Shown here in pieces: positions 22,919 to 33,220 of a stretch of 64,000 nucleotides of DNA (positions within the stretch are counted from its first letter, which is position 1; the number at the start of each line of letters is the position of its first letter). The notes under the pieces were generated by a model, which saw nothing but the letters and a program-made list of their open reading frames with translations, searched no databases and had not been told where the DNA came from. Both the position numbers and the translations under genes were made by a program. Source of the stretch: Magnolia sinica (taxonomy: Eukaryota > Streptophyta > Magnoliopsida > Magnoliales > Magnoliaceae); the NCBI RefSeq assembly GCF_029962835.1, contig NC_080591.1:40183501-40247500 (forward strand), written 5' to 3'.

Positions 22919-24156
22919 TAAAACATGCCATTATCCTTGCTGATATCAATCCAGCAGGCGCTGGCTGCTGGCCAACTGTATGGATGGTCTAGATATACAC
23001 AGACCTCATGATCATGGTCCACCTGCTGATGTCCTACAGTAGTTATATAGCTGGTGTGCACCAACCAATCACGTCCAGGCAGGTGGGTCCCATCGCCTGG
23101 ATGAGCGGTGTGGATAATAATACATACATGAACGTGGGATCCACGTCCGTGGACAGTGGCGTGGATATAACATATATATCAGGTGGGTCCCACACATGTG
23201 GACGGTGGATGAAACACTTACATCAAGTGGTCCCACGTGTGGACATCATGGATAAAATACATATATTCATCGGGTGGGCCATTAAACAGGGGATAGAGAG
23301 AGAGAGAGATATTGAGAATTGTGTGATGGAGGGGCCCCGCCACTATGGGTCCCTCAATACATTATACAAAGCATACATCAAGATGGGTCCCAATAGGATC
23401 CATACCATCAATCAGTATGGCCCCACTTGGTCCATCATCAAAAATAAAATCTAACCTATAAATCACCCACCTAAAGTCCTCTTCTTTAGCTCCTTGAAAT
23501 GCTAAGCTCCTAAGCTCACCCTTTAAGGGTGGATGATGAAGTTTGAAGGGTTGGATTGGGAGGTTTTGGGGTAGGAAGTGGGCCACACACTTAGCTTATT
23601 TTCTCTCCTTAGGATTTTCTCTCCTTAGTTGCTTGGAAATGGTGGAGAATGAAATGGGATGGAGTGAAATGAGAGAGGAGTGATGTGTGTAAGAAGGATG
23701 TGATGAGAGGGATGGGTAGTGTAAGAGAGAGATGGGTGTGTGTAAGAGAGAGTTGACTTATGGGGGGTGAGGTAGCATGAGGTATGGGTTGCTTGTCTTT
23801 GTTGGTAAGAAAGGGATGAGAGAGTCATGGGTTGTGTACTTGACTTGTACTTGATTGATTGATGTAATAGGTTGTAGAGATTCTCTCAGAATTTACAACA
23901 AGCGACGTTTCTTCGAAATATACGCGGGCACACAACTCCTGGCTTGGGTATCGCATCGGTGTGAAAAACGCGACGTTGGAACCGCGGCGATGGTGTGGTC
24001 ACGATGGTACAAGTTTTGAGTTGAGCCAACTCAGATCTACGGGATGCGACTCAGGGTCACGCGCAAATGCCGATTACAGGCCGCGGGTTGCCGAAATTCG
24101 ACAGGGAGAATCGCGTGAGTTTATGGAACAGTACGGACTAGGATACGGGCCTTACA
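20053..24156 (-). mobile_element. 5' LTR of the Tekay-like element
   Basis: 4,104 bp, with plus-strand ends TGTCACGCCCC and GGGCCTTACA, so TG...CA in either direction. It is a full-length match to the split 3' LTR. A local difference is an expanded TA/CA microsatellite at 22,866-22,919, where the partner has only an AT-rich run. It includes palindromic units such as 22,324-22,349 (arms CACCGTCCAGA, 4-nt centre). The right flank begins with the target duplication AACCT (24,157-24,161). Confidence 0.9.
22866..22919. repeat. Compound (TA)n(CA)n(TA)n microsatellite
   Basis: Alternating TA, CA and TA dinucleotides over about 54 bp. It is present only in the 5' LTR copy, so it expanded after insertion. 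Confidence 0.9.
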
Positions 24157-24161
24157 AACCT

Positions 24162-24858
24162 GATTTAGTTAGGGTGATCCTAACCATCAATTAAAATATT
24201 TGGCCATCACCCTCCTCAATGTCCATTATAATTCCCTTTGATGTGGTCCACAGTAGTTAATCCATTTCTGTCTCCACCATCCATTATATGAGCCACCTCA
24301 TTTAGGCCCAGATCGACAAATCTGGATGTGATGCATAGTTCAGGTGGACCACATCACGTTGGGCCCCACACCGATCATCCGACAACTTATTATCCCAATG
24401 GGGTCGGTAGATTCAAATTGTTGGGGGAATGGATTGCCTGTGAACCCATGCCCAAAGCTTGTGGGGCCTATAGAGATGTCCGCGATGGACTCACTCTGTC
24501 CATCTGAATGGTAATAATTCTTTGAACGGTTTAGATGGCATATACCCACTCCGTATGTTATGGTTAGTCCAGGAAGGTTTCAACGGTGGACATTATTATT
24601 CCCACTGTTTTGTTGGTGTGGCCCACTTGATTTATAGATATTCCTAATTTTTAGATTCCTGTCTTATCGTGGTCTTTCAAAACCGATGGATGGAGTGGAT
24701 TTGTCACATACACTCTGTGGACCCCATACAGCCCCGGGCATAGATATATCCCTTTACATAGTCAATCCGCTTGTGACGTACCTATGAAATAAAGTTATAA
24801 TAGCTCTGGGAAATGATATATCCCTCGCCACATTGCCTCGTAGTGCCTCGCCTCCTAA
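24162..24858. other. Intergenic, repeat-derived, no gene seen
   Basis: About 0.7 kb between the Tekay element and the MITE-like repeat. It contains dispersed phrases such as 'gtggaccacatcacgttgggccccac' and 'gtgtggcccacttgatttatag' that look like old transposon sequence. There is no convincing ORF. Confidence 0.6.
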
Positions 24859-25392
24859 GGGCATGTTTGATTTTTCAGTGACTGTGTAAATAACCTTGAA
24901 ATGGATAATTATTACCATTTCACCCATTTGAAAATCATTTGAAAATACACTGTACTTTTTTACTTGGAAACTGGTTCAAAAGAATTATTTTAAATTTGTG
25001 GATCTCAAGGTGATGTATATGATAAATCCATTCCATCCCGTCATTTTAACACAATATTTTAAGGCATGAGCTGAAAAATGAGATAGATTGAACACTCAAA
25101 TGGCCCACACAAAAAGAAATAGTGAGCCTGAGAGGTTTTTAATGATAAGTGTTCGATTCCCTTTTTTTAGTGGCGCAGTCCACTTAGCTTTTGATATGCC
25201 TTATTTTTTTCTTTCATCAGCCAGAATAGATTCATGACGGGACACTGGCGTTCTCAATTTTAGCGTAAAAAATGAATGTCGTAGTATCAAACATGGAAAA
25301 AGGTGAGGTAAATACAGGGGGGGGGGGGGGGGGGAATAATTATTACTTATTTTGACGGTATTTTCCGGTGAATTGAAAAAATAAACAGGCCC
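24859..25392. mobile_element. MITE-like element upstream of the 112-codon ORF
   Basis: The left end GGGCATGTTTGATTTTTCA and the inverted right end GGGCCTGTTTATTTTTTCA form a roughly 19-bp terminal inverted repeat with three mismatches, a type common in hAT or Harbinger MITEs. Length is 534 bp. No clear target duplication was recognised. It contains an 18-G run at 25,317-25,334. It ends 12 bp before the ATG of the next ORF. Confidence 0.5.
25317..25334 (+). repeat. Poly-G run (18 G)
   Basis: Eighteen consecutive G residues, a possible quadruplex-forming tract, about 70 bp upstream of the next ORF. Confidence 0.9.
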
Positions 25393-25404
25393 GAAGAGTC
25401 GAAA

Positions 25405-25743
25405 ATGGCGACTCTGCTTCGCAACCTCTCCCACAAAACCCTAACCCTAGCCCTAAAACCATCAACCCAATCTCCATCTCTGCTTCTTTCTTGCCATCGC
25501 TTGGCCACTCCCAACATCACCCCATCCTCCGATGGAGTGATGTTGGGAATTCCCACTAAAACTCCTCACTATATAAAGCTCGAACGCCCCGCCCTTCAAA
25601 ATTTTAACTTCCATTCGCTGCAGAAAAGAAACAGAAGTACAGCTCTCTTCTACAGTCTTCAATCTCTACCTGAAGCTAGGGTTTTAAAATCGTTCGAAGA
25701 AGATCAATACGTTCTAGAAACCCTTTCTTCCGTCTTCGAATAA
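25405..25743 (+). CDS. Unrecognised 112-codon ORF, possible organelle-targeted protein or first exon
   Basis: I do not recognise this product. The first 35 residues lack acidic residues and are rich in Leu, Ser, Thr, His, Lys and Arg (start MATLLRNLSH), like a mitochondrial or plastid transit peptide. The C-terminal part has more acidic residues (FEEDQYVLETLSSVFE). Unlike neighbouring ORFs it is not built on a repeat, and the 5' part has telo-box-like 'aaccctaaccctagccctaaaacc', which is common near plant starts. It lies 316 bp upstream of the PRD3-like start, same strand. Positions 25,509-25,548 form a hairpin inside the ORF. It could be an exon of a broken gene or a chance ORF. No domain is visible. 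Confidence 0.4.
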   Translation: MATLLRNLSHKTLTLALKPSTQSPSLLLSCHRLATPNITPSSDGVMLGIPTKTPHYIKLERPALQNFNFHSLQKRNRSTALFYSLQSLPEARVLKSFEEDQYVLETLSSVFE

Positions 25744-25883
25744 AGTGTGGGTTTTGATCCAGGCCTCGATCATCTGACGAAGCTCAAGGCCATCAGAATG
25801 CAGTTCTGCCATCCGTTCGATGAAATTCCAGGGTCTCCAGTTGTCACATGAAGCTCTAGACTAAATCGATGGGGTTTTCTTGA

Positions 25884-25982
25884 ATCTTTATCCTTGGAAT
25901 TGATTTATCATTTTCCTAAATCTCTATCCTTGGAATTGATTTATCGTTTTCCTGAATCTCTATCCTTTGAATTGATTTCTCC
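25884..25982 (+). repeat. 36-bp tandem repeat, about 2.7 copies
   Basis: The unit starts 'atctctatccttggaattga', with copies at 25,884, 25,920 and 25,956, exactly 36 bp apart, differing by a few bases. It lies in the presumed 5' leader or promoter of the PRD3-like gene. Confidence 0.85.
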
Positions 25983-26058
25983 ATGATTTGTTGATGATTT
26001 CGAGCAGTAGATGGAGACATAGCATTTATGGAGATTACAATCCTCTGAAAATCAGATA

Positions 26059-28387
26059 ATGAAGTTGAAGATCAACAAGGCCTGCAATCTGAGCTCCATT
26101 TCTGTCCTTCCACCACATTCCAGGTCCAGATCTATCAAGAAAACCTGATCCAGTCACATTTATAGTCTTCTTTTATGGTGATTTTCTTGCTCTGTTCGTG
26201 CAGGAGAGGAAATGCAATCCCACCAGGAGCAGATACTTCGGTTTTCGGTAACAGCCAAGGTTCTTCGCAGTTCCGATCGCATTCACAACAGTCATTTTCA
26301 CAGGGCATGTCAATGTCTCAGCTCTCACAGAATTCTCAAGAGGAAATTGTGACAAATGAACATGTAGGGAACTTAAATATTGCCTTAATTTTCCAGATAT
26401 TTTACATGAATTTATGATACATTTTATTTTCATTTCCTGTTAATATGACATTATGATGAAATTTTAAAAAAATTAAATAAAAATCAAATTTTCTATGGTT
26501 TTTCCTTTTTTGGAAGAAATTGTGGTGAATTACTGCAAGAAACTCGATTTTAAGCTCATGATTATAAGCTAAAAATAATAATTTAGTTAGTTCCATTTTC
26601 ATGTTTTATGGTAGGCCTCATTGCAAGTTATGTAAGAAACTCTTTTTTATTTTTTTATTTTTTTATTTTTTATTTAATGGAGGAACGAAATGGTTCTACA
26701 TGAATACAATGGGGTGTGTGTGAGATTTATTAAAAGAAAAGACTTTAATTTCCTCTGATTTCCTGATTTTGGAAAGCTCACAGGGAAACTAGATTAGTCG
26801 CTTGAGTTTACACTAGATTTCCCAAGGAAGCTGCGGTAATCTTTTACATGAATTAGGGTGGTGATTTTGCATGAAGTCATCTCTATTTTTATTTTCCTGT
26901 TATTTGAGATTGTGATGATGAACTTGAAAAAGAAAATTGAACTTGCTTTTGGTTTTTCCCATGTTGAATCAGATCATGGCAAATAAACACAAGAAACTCG
27001 ATTTTGCCATTAGTTTCTAAGTTTCAGAGGAATAAGGATCCTTGCTCTTGCTCGGGTGGTAGACTCTCGGGAGTTTCAACACCCGGTCAAGGGTTCGAGT
27101 ATCCATAGGTGGTGAAAGGCCACTACGGCGTGAGTGTGTGGGGGTGTTAAAAAAAAAGTTTCAGAGGAATAAGTAGCAGTCATGCATGTCTTTGGTATGC
27201 TTTTGATTTTTGCTTTAATTGATGATAAATTTTTTCTTCTCATCTTTGAAAGTGATCGAGAATATTATAGGAAGCCCAATTTTGCCTGAAATTCTAGGGT
27301 TTGGAGGAATTAGGTGTGACTTTTAGATGAATTCATCTTTAAGTCATTTTCTTTTCCTACGCTATGAGAAATTTAGGATAAATTTGCTAGCATAGAAAAA
27401 TAATAATATTTCATTTTCTATAAAAATTCACCAAAAACCAATTCAAATTTTGTTCAAGACAAGTTGCACTCCGGTATTTCGCTTTTGAAGTTTGGTATTA
27501 TGGAGAGTTTCCACTATGCATGAACTATTATAATTAATTTTTGTAAATAAATTGTGCAGGATGAGAATGATGTCTGGTATAAAAAATAAATGAAAAGAAA
27601 TGTCATCCTGCATTAATTAGATCCATTTTTTTCATGTGTACGGGTGCATGTTTGGGTCTTGCAAGACTGTGGAATTCATAGCAGTCCACTGGTTTTTAAA
27701 TTTATCATGAATTTTTGCCAAATTTAAGAAAATATTAGATGTATATATCTGGATTGATGAGTATAATCTCTGCTACCATCTCTGTTGCTGCTGCCAAAAT
27801 TTCCAGATCCTTCTTGCGTTGCTATTTCTTCACATCTTTAGCAACACTTCTTTTTCTTCTTAACTAATCATGTGCACATTCTAAATTTAGAGATTTGGTT
27901 CTCAAGACAACTCGTTGAAGAGGATTTCTTGCTTGGCGCCTGTTACTTACACGTGAGAAGATACTCAGATGCCAATGGCAAGATCATCCAACAGTGTTAT
28001 CCGCAGATGGAGTTCAACTTTTGCTTCAGATAATAGATGTAAGCTTGTAAGATCTTTGGATGATCCATAACCCACTGGCGTTTTTATGCAAGAAGACTAA
28101 AAATAACACTAATTGGAATTTTAGAATTTTAACCAAGAAAATTTTAGCCTTTTTAAAACAATGCATGGGTTAAGCAGGCCACATTGTGTGTAGCTTGTGC
28201 TTTCGCGTATGTTTGCTCCTGGGAGAGGCTAAGTTTTGATTTGTCTGAACAGGCCATGTCAGTGAGGAACTCGAACACAGAATCAGACTGATGGAAACTT
28301 CATTAAACAGGTTGGGAATGGTCCTAGAATCTGTTCAGAGCGACGTCATGCAAGTTAACAAAGCAGTTAAAGAAGTATCACTGGAAA
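26059..28387 (+). pseudogene. PRD3: PRD3/PAIR1-like meiotic recombination gene, 5' four exons, with in-frame stop
   Basis: PRD3 (rice PAIR1) is a nuclear coiled-coil protein needed for meiotic double-strand-break formation. Exons inferred from GT-AG borders and family similarity: 26,059-26,123, 26,204-26,363, 27,891-28,038 and 28,253-28,387. They splice in frame. The translation begins MKLKINKAC and then has the conserved VLPPHSR, DTSVFG, QQSFSQG and SQLSQNS motifs, RFGSQD, ISCLAPVTYT, and ends with SEELEHRIRLMETSLNR and SVQSDVMQVNKAVKEV, the start of the coiled coil. Codon 97 is TGA (27,954-27,956), in a place where the family has Arg after Tyr-Thr; CGA to TGA explains it. Using the GTGAGA at 27,953 as a donor would shift the frame and also stop. 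Later exons (roughly three quarters of the usual protein) are not found downstream. A 5' fragment pseudogene is likely; an assembly error at the stop is possible. Confidence 0.85.
27037..27157 (+). mobile_element. tRNA-derived SINE in PRD3-like intron 2
   Basis: A 121-bp element with Pol III promoter boxes, an A-box-like 'tgctcgggtggtagactc' and a B box 'gggttcgagtatcc', ending in nine A residues. It is flanked by a perfect 16-bp target duplication, gtttcagaggaataag, at 27,021-27,036 and 27,158-27,173. The length, A tail and long duplication are diagnostic of a LINE-mobilised SINE. The perfect duplication indicates a fairly recent insertion. Confidence 0.92.
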
Positions 28388-29209
28388 GTTAAGTATCTCT
28401 ATTATATCATAACAGGAACTAGAAAAGTTGTTCTCAGACCATGAGCTTCACTTCTTGCTAATCTTTTGGTTGTAATGACTAAACTATTTACTGTAATTAC
28501 TCAACCAGCATGTGCCTTGTGCAACATGGTTTATTAAGGCCCTGTTTGGTAGACGCGTAAAAATGATTTCATCTTATTTTATGTAACAATAATTATATAT
28601 TAAAGATACTAGTCTAGTAGTCTTTGGAAGCAGATTGCGTCCTACCCCTGCTCATCCCGAGATCAGAACAGACAGGAGCTCTGAGGGGCCACATGGTGTA
28701 TGGGTTATATACTTTTAGAATATGAAATGGATGGATTGGGTGCATTTAGAATTTGAAACTCTGTTTTCTCTGTTTCGATTTTACAATGCGGAACTTCTTA
28801 CAAGATCCTGGTTGTTCATTAGGTGGGCCCCACTGTGCCTTTGCCATGGCCCAAAAGTCATCAGGATGGCTAAAAATGAAAAAAATATCCAATTCTACAA
28901 TCAAGTGTCCATGAATCAGAGGTTAGCATTGTTCAGCAAACATGTTCAAAAGTTTTGTAGCTCTTTAATAGTAATTCATTTCAAATTAAACTGTCCAAAT
29001 TATGGTTCAAGGCATTTCTCAAAGGGCCAGATCACTGGTCATTAAATGGGCTTCTTGCGTTCCAAATTTGAAGGGATGTAATTTGATTTTCCTTTGGCTG
29101 TTATTGGGCTGCCACTCGGCTTCACTTTTATATTGCTTTTGCTTTCGGTTTGTTTGCATTTTCATTTTTAAAAAATTTTTGTAATCTTTCAAAAAAAAAA
29201 AAAAACAAA

Positions 29210-29246
<37 letters not shown>

Positions 29247-29758
29247 GAAAAAAGATGCATTTGCTTTATAAATGACAAAAATATTTTTTTTTTTTAAAAA
29301 GGAAGACACAACCCTGGGACAAGCAAGACAGTTCCAATGACGACCGACCCTCTTGTCATTCTGTTCTTAGATATCAAGAGTTGGTAACCTCATTTGCTCT
29401 CTCCACACCTGAAAAGAAGACATGCTTTGAATCAAAAAGAAGATGGATCTTCATATATTCCAAAAGGGATAACATGATTTAAAGAATGTCATAGTCGTTG
29501 ACATTTCATACAAATGTACTTTACAAGAACTTCCATGAAAGCATTTCATTTGCTTCTCTTCCATTGAAGTTTCATTTTCCCCTAATGTATGCAAAATTTT
29601 GAACTTATTCTTCTTCTGATGATTGATTCAACCTTCGATTTTTTTTAAAAGATACCTTGATTGATTTCATCTCTTCAACTAGTTTAGTAATGAGCATGGG
29701 TACCGTGCCGAGGATTTGAAATACGGGAAAGAAGTACCGGTCAGGTAATATTTCTAAA
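28388..29758. other. Non-coding stretch after the last PRD3-like exon
   Basis: No further PRD3 exon was recognised. Position 28,539 onward has 'ggccctgtttggtagacgcg', like one end of a MITE, without a clear partner. 28,820-28,870 has a 'gtgggccccactgtgcc' repeat phrase. 29,191-29,253 is poly-A followed by an (AAAAG)n microsatellite. The 107-codon ORF at 28,722-29,045 overlaps the repeat phrase and is not supported. Confidence 0.6.
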
Positions 29759-29829
29759 GGAGTTGTGACCAAGCGGTAAGGCAATGGGTTTTGGTTGCAT
29801 TACTCAGGTTCGAATCCTTCCGTGTGGAC
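29759..29829 (+). pseudogene. Degenerate plastid-type tRNA-Gln(UUG)
   Basis: The segment contains 'ccaagcggtaaggcaa', 'gggttttggt' with the TTG anticodon, and 'ggttcgaatccttccgt', which in this order are the D arm, anticodon loop and T arm of chloroplast trnQ-UUG. The acceptor stem does not pair (ggagttg against gtgtgga) and the anticodon stem and variable region have changes. It is therefore an inactive relic, probably a nuclear insertion of plastid DNA (or plastid-like mitochondrial DNA). I saw no other plastid sequence beside it. Confidence 0.7.
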
Positions 29830-30251
29830 CGATTCTATCAGAACAAAGATTGTTCTCTTTTCTTGAACAATCCTCTGTTTAAGAGTGTAATGTTGGATAT
29901 AATGTATTGTATTGTCAATTATTTCAGTGCAAATTGGAAAATTCTTTAGCTACATTATCATAGAAACTAAAATTGATTTGATTTAACTCAGCCTTTCATG
30001 GGTTTTGTTCTATTATACTAAATAGGGTTGTGCTGGGAATCCTACTCATGCATTCATGGGGCTTGTCAGCAAAGGGTCTTGAGCTACGGATATATTAGGT
30101 ATGAAAACTGCACTTTCTAAAAACTGATTCTTTTCTGGTTTTCTGGCAAAATATTGCAAAAATGTAAATACCGGATAATTATCTTGTATGCACCTCGTGT
30201 CATAGTTCTGTGCAGCTACTCATGGTACACATGGTAAACGTGTTAGATAAC

Positions 30252-30338
30252 CAGGAATGTTGATTGGGTGGGCTACAGTCTAGATGGGGCCATAGGCAAA
30301 AAATCACAGTGATCAGGAATGTTGATTGGGTGGGCTAG
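30252..30338 (+). repeat. Direct repeat of 24 bp, 63 bp apart
   Basis: 'aggaatgttgattgggtggg' and flanking bases occur at about 30,252 and again at about 30,315. It is a local duplication with no coding content. Confidence 0.8.
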
Positions 30339-30864
30339 AAAACCAGCTGAACAATTATTTATAAATAGTCTTGTGGTGTTTCTGCATCTTTTTTCAGCAT
30401 GCATAAATTGGTTCAGATCATTTGGTACAAACAATAAGGTTCTAATCCTCATGGTAGATCCTCAATTTACTTGCATTTCTAGATGCTTCTTTCAGATGAC
30501 TGCTTTCACGCTATACTTATTTGTATGCATGTTGCATTAAATATTCATGAAAGTGGGCATGGATGCAAATGCATGATGTATAGTTGTGAGCAAAATGCAC
30601 ATGTTGCAGGAATTAGTGCATATATTGGTACAGATTCACCGTTGGCAAATCCTTGCATATCCACAATCACACCTATACATAGACGCGTGTTGACCTACCT
30701 TTGCATATGTGAAAATTGTTTGTTTACATGTATGTAATGCACATTCACAACTATCCTGTAAGTACCATAATTCCACCAATGCCAGCTTAATTTCTCTAGC
30801 TACTGTGTGGAATTTTGCTCAATACATATGACGTCCTGATCTCATTTGTTTGATTGCTTTTCAG

Positions 30865-30970
30865 TCCCACTTCAATATCTTGAAAATACACTCGAGTAAA
30901 CTTGATGTGTGGGATTGATCTGAAGAAGATCACAGAGAAGATGAATGGTGCATCTAGTGCAGAACTCAAG
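30865..30970 (+). pseudogene. RPT6: Single exon relic of 26S proteasome ATPase RPT6 (frameshifted)
   Basis: RPT6 is one of six AAA-ATPases that unfold substrates in the 19S proteasome cap. The exon is bordered by 'gcttttcag' and 'ctcaag|gtacct', as real introns would be. The first half reads SHFNILKIHSSK, and after a small deletion the other frame reads GIDLKKITEKMNGASSAELK, both close to the C-terminal region of RPT6. Working copies have a Met-Asn-Leu-Met-Arg-like segment between them; here about four bases are missing, so the frame is broken. Neither the preceding exons nor the last exon (AVCTEAG...) was found nearby. Retained intron borders argue against a processed pseudogene. Confidence 0.8.
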
Positions 30971-33220
30971 GTACCTGTCATCCTTAATCCCTACTCTGAT
31001 CAATTGTCTGTTTGCTGAGTTTGGAGTTCCCAAAACACCAATTCACACAGGGAACTCCATGCATATTCGTATTCCATGCACCAATTCTTATTCCATGCAT
31101 ATTCTGTTTTTAGGCCGTTTGCATGGAGGGGAGTGTCACCCATATGCTAGCAATAGTCCACTATGTTAGAAGATCCAAAACCTTCAGCTGGAGTATGGCA
31201 AACATATTTTCCAGATCAGGACTAAAAATTAGGCAATGTGTTTCCTGAACAGAGGATCCGCCGCATGTGAAGCTCAGGTACATAGCTTACTATGAGCATC
31301 CTAATAACAGGGTAGCATAGTAAGCATAGCATCCAATGTTTGTATGTGATCGTTCCTTATTAATTAGAGAGAATTTTCTTGTGATTAAAAGCAGGAATTG
31401 GGTCATGGGTTGGGTTATTGCATCACCATCATCAACATATGGCTGATTTAATGGTCATGTAGCCACATTTCCAACATGGGATATTTATTGGAAAGTTAAA
31501 AAGTGAAAAATCCAATGTTCCTGTTTTAACAAAAAAGATGCCCACTAATTCATATGTTAGGACTGTTCAAACAATATGATGTTTGGAATGTGTCTTAGAA
31601 GTGTAGTAGTGTTGCCTATTTTCATCCATCATTTTCGTATGGGCCCACCATCTTGTATGCAAGCATTTTGTAACATATCTGCTATCACATTCTAGCAGCC
31701 AGTTTGAATGGTTACATGGCAACTGTAACCAACCTGAAAAATCAGGTGAACAAATGGTGTTATGGTGCTGCTCCTATTACAGTGGGATATCCATTCCTTT
31801 TTAAAATTAGAATCTAAACTCTCATTAGTTATGATTGCTGCAGCCAAATTTTATTCATTGTTTCCTGTTCTGAACTTGGCAGCACAATAAACTTCATGTG
31901 ATATTGAAATCAGTTTCTTCTTGCACTAGAAAAAGACTCGAGCAGGGTCTTCTTGGTTTTTCGTGTTATCATCAACATATGGCTGATTGAATTAAAGCAT
32001 CCTAGATGTGGTTCATAATTCAGAAAACTTGGAATACAAATACAGTCGTGGTTGTATTTTCAAGCTTGTGGAAATGGATAGATGAGACTGGGAGGAATAG
32101 TATAATGCCAACTTAGAAATTGTGATGATTTTTTTTTATATGCTGTAGGCACAAGTTGAATTTCTCTTGTTCAATTAGTCAAGAAAACCTCATAAGTTGA
32201 AGCTTCTCAAGGATTTGATTATTCAGGTAGTTAAGCTAAGTATACAGATTACAATTCACAATAATTAACTAAGCAATGCACATATTAAGCTAAGGAAAAA
32301 TTTGAAAACTGAAGTTAAGGATTCCAATCCTCTAGAATGCTACATCTGTGGTATAGATTTTGAACCATTCTTGAATTGAAATCAAGATTTTCATTTTTCA
32401 GCAATGCTAAATGAATCCACTTATATTAATTCTAGATTTCAAATCATCACTGTACACAATCCAAGATTTTGAGAAGGTGCCAAACGGCGCCTTAAAGATT
32501 GACTCACATGATAAAACATAGTATACATCACAGTGGGCCTATTGTGGATTGGATTTTGGACCTATTGTGCCATGCTGTCACATGTGGCATGTACATGAGC
32601 TTTATTGCACAAGTGCATTTAGCAAAGCTCCTTAAACATTTAAATTGTTTTCTATTGCCCCAAAATTAAATACTGAGTTGAGTGGATTTTTCAGGTGTTT
32701 GTACCCAATCCATGCCCTCTTCAAATGTTTATAAATCAAGTTCAAGGTAATTTTAGCCAATTTTTACTATTAAGAAGGATTGAGTTGTAGAGCTGTTTAG
32801 ATCCCCGGATTGCACTGTGATGTGCTGTGCTGAATTATTGTAACGATGACAAAATGCAATACTTGTCTCCAAGTACCACAGTGTTTTGACCTTCAATGTC
32901 AGTGGTTGGATACCACTATTTCTTTCAGAACCAAACACACTATTTCTTTGTGAACCAAACACTGTAATTGCAAATGCTTACGATTGGATAATGAATGAAT
33001 TGAATACCAACTACACTTTAAAAAAAAAAGACAGGTCTAATAATTTATAAATGTATTTGTTAGGGCTAATCATGGGTTTCTTATGACTCCAAATAACACT
33101 TTTATCATGTAATTAGGCCATCATCCCATCCATGGCTTCGAAAACAGATGGCTATAGAAAATAAAGCCAAATCAAGGATGATTGAACCATCCAACTAGTG
33201 TAATTTTTTACGGATTGATT
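30971..33220. other. Intergenic or old intron-like sequence, no gene seen
   Basis: AT-rich sequence without a conserved ORF. A 21-bp direct repeat, 'atcatcaacatatggctgat' plus one base, occurs at 31,428 and 31,968, exactly 540 bp apart. 32,900-32,970 has MITE-like 'gaaccaaacactgtaattgc'. Nothing else is recognised. Confidence 0.5.

Larger units (their letters stand above)
6536..24156 (-). mobile_element. Complete degenerate Ty3/gypsy Del/Tekay-like retrotransposon
   Basis: A whole element on the minus strand: 5' LTR 20,053-24,156, PBS 20,036-20,047, internal region 15,456-20,052 with gag, protease, RT, RNase H and integrase in that order, PPT 15,456-15,468, and 3' LTR 6,536-15,455 split by a 4.8-kb insert. 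A perfect 5-bp duplication AACCT flanks it (6531-6535 and 24,157-24,161). Without the insert the 3' LTR is about 4,100 bp against 4,104 bp for the 5' LTR. gag-pol has many stops and frameshifts, so it is not autonomous. In the roughly 165-bp stretch after the 'cacctaca(t/c)gcaacgg' motif the two LTRs differ at about 18 sites, nearly all transitions, so the insertion is not recent. I saw no chromodomain, so the lineage name is tentative. Confidence 0.88.

Noticed and set aside
27951..27960. GTGAGA at 27,953 as a real splice donor that would remove the PRD3-like stop
   Set aside because: Splicing there to 28,253 changes the phase and runs into another stop, and the skipped sequence encodes the conserved EDTQMPMARSSN-like segment.
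28722..29045. 107-codon ORF after the PRD3-like exons
   Set aside because: It overlaps a dispersed 'gtgggccccac' repeat phrase, has no recognisable motif, and does not match any later PRD3 exon.
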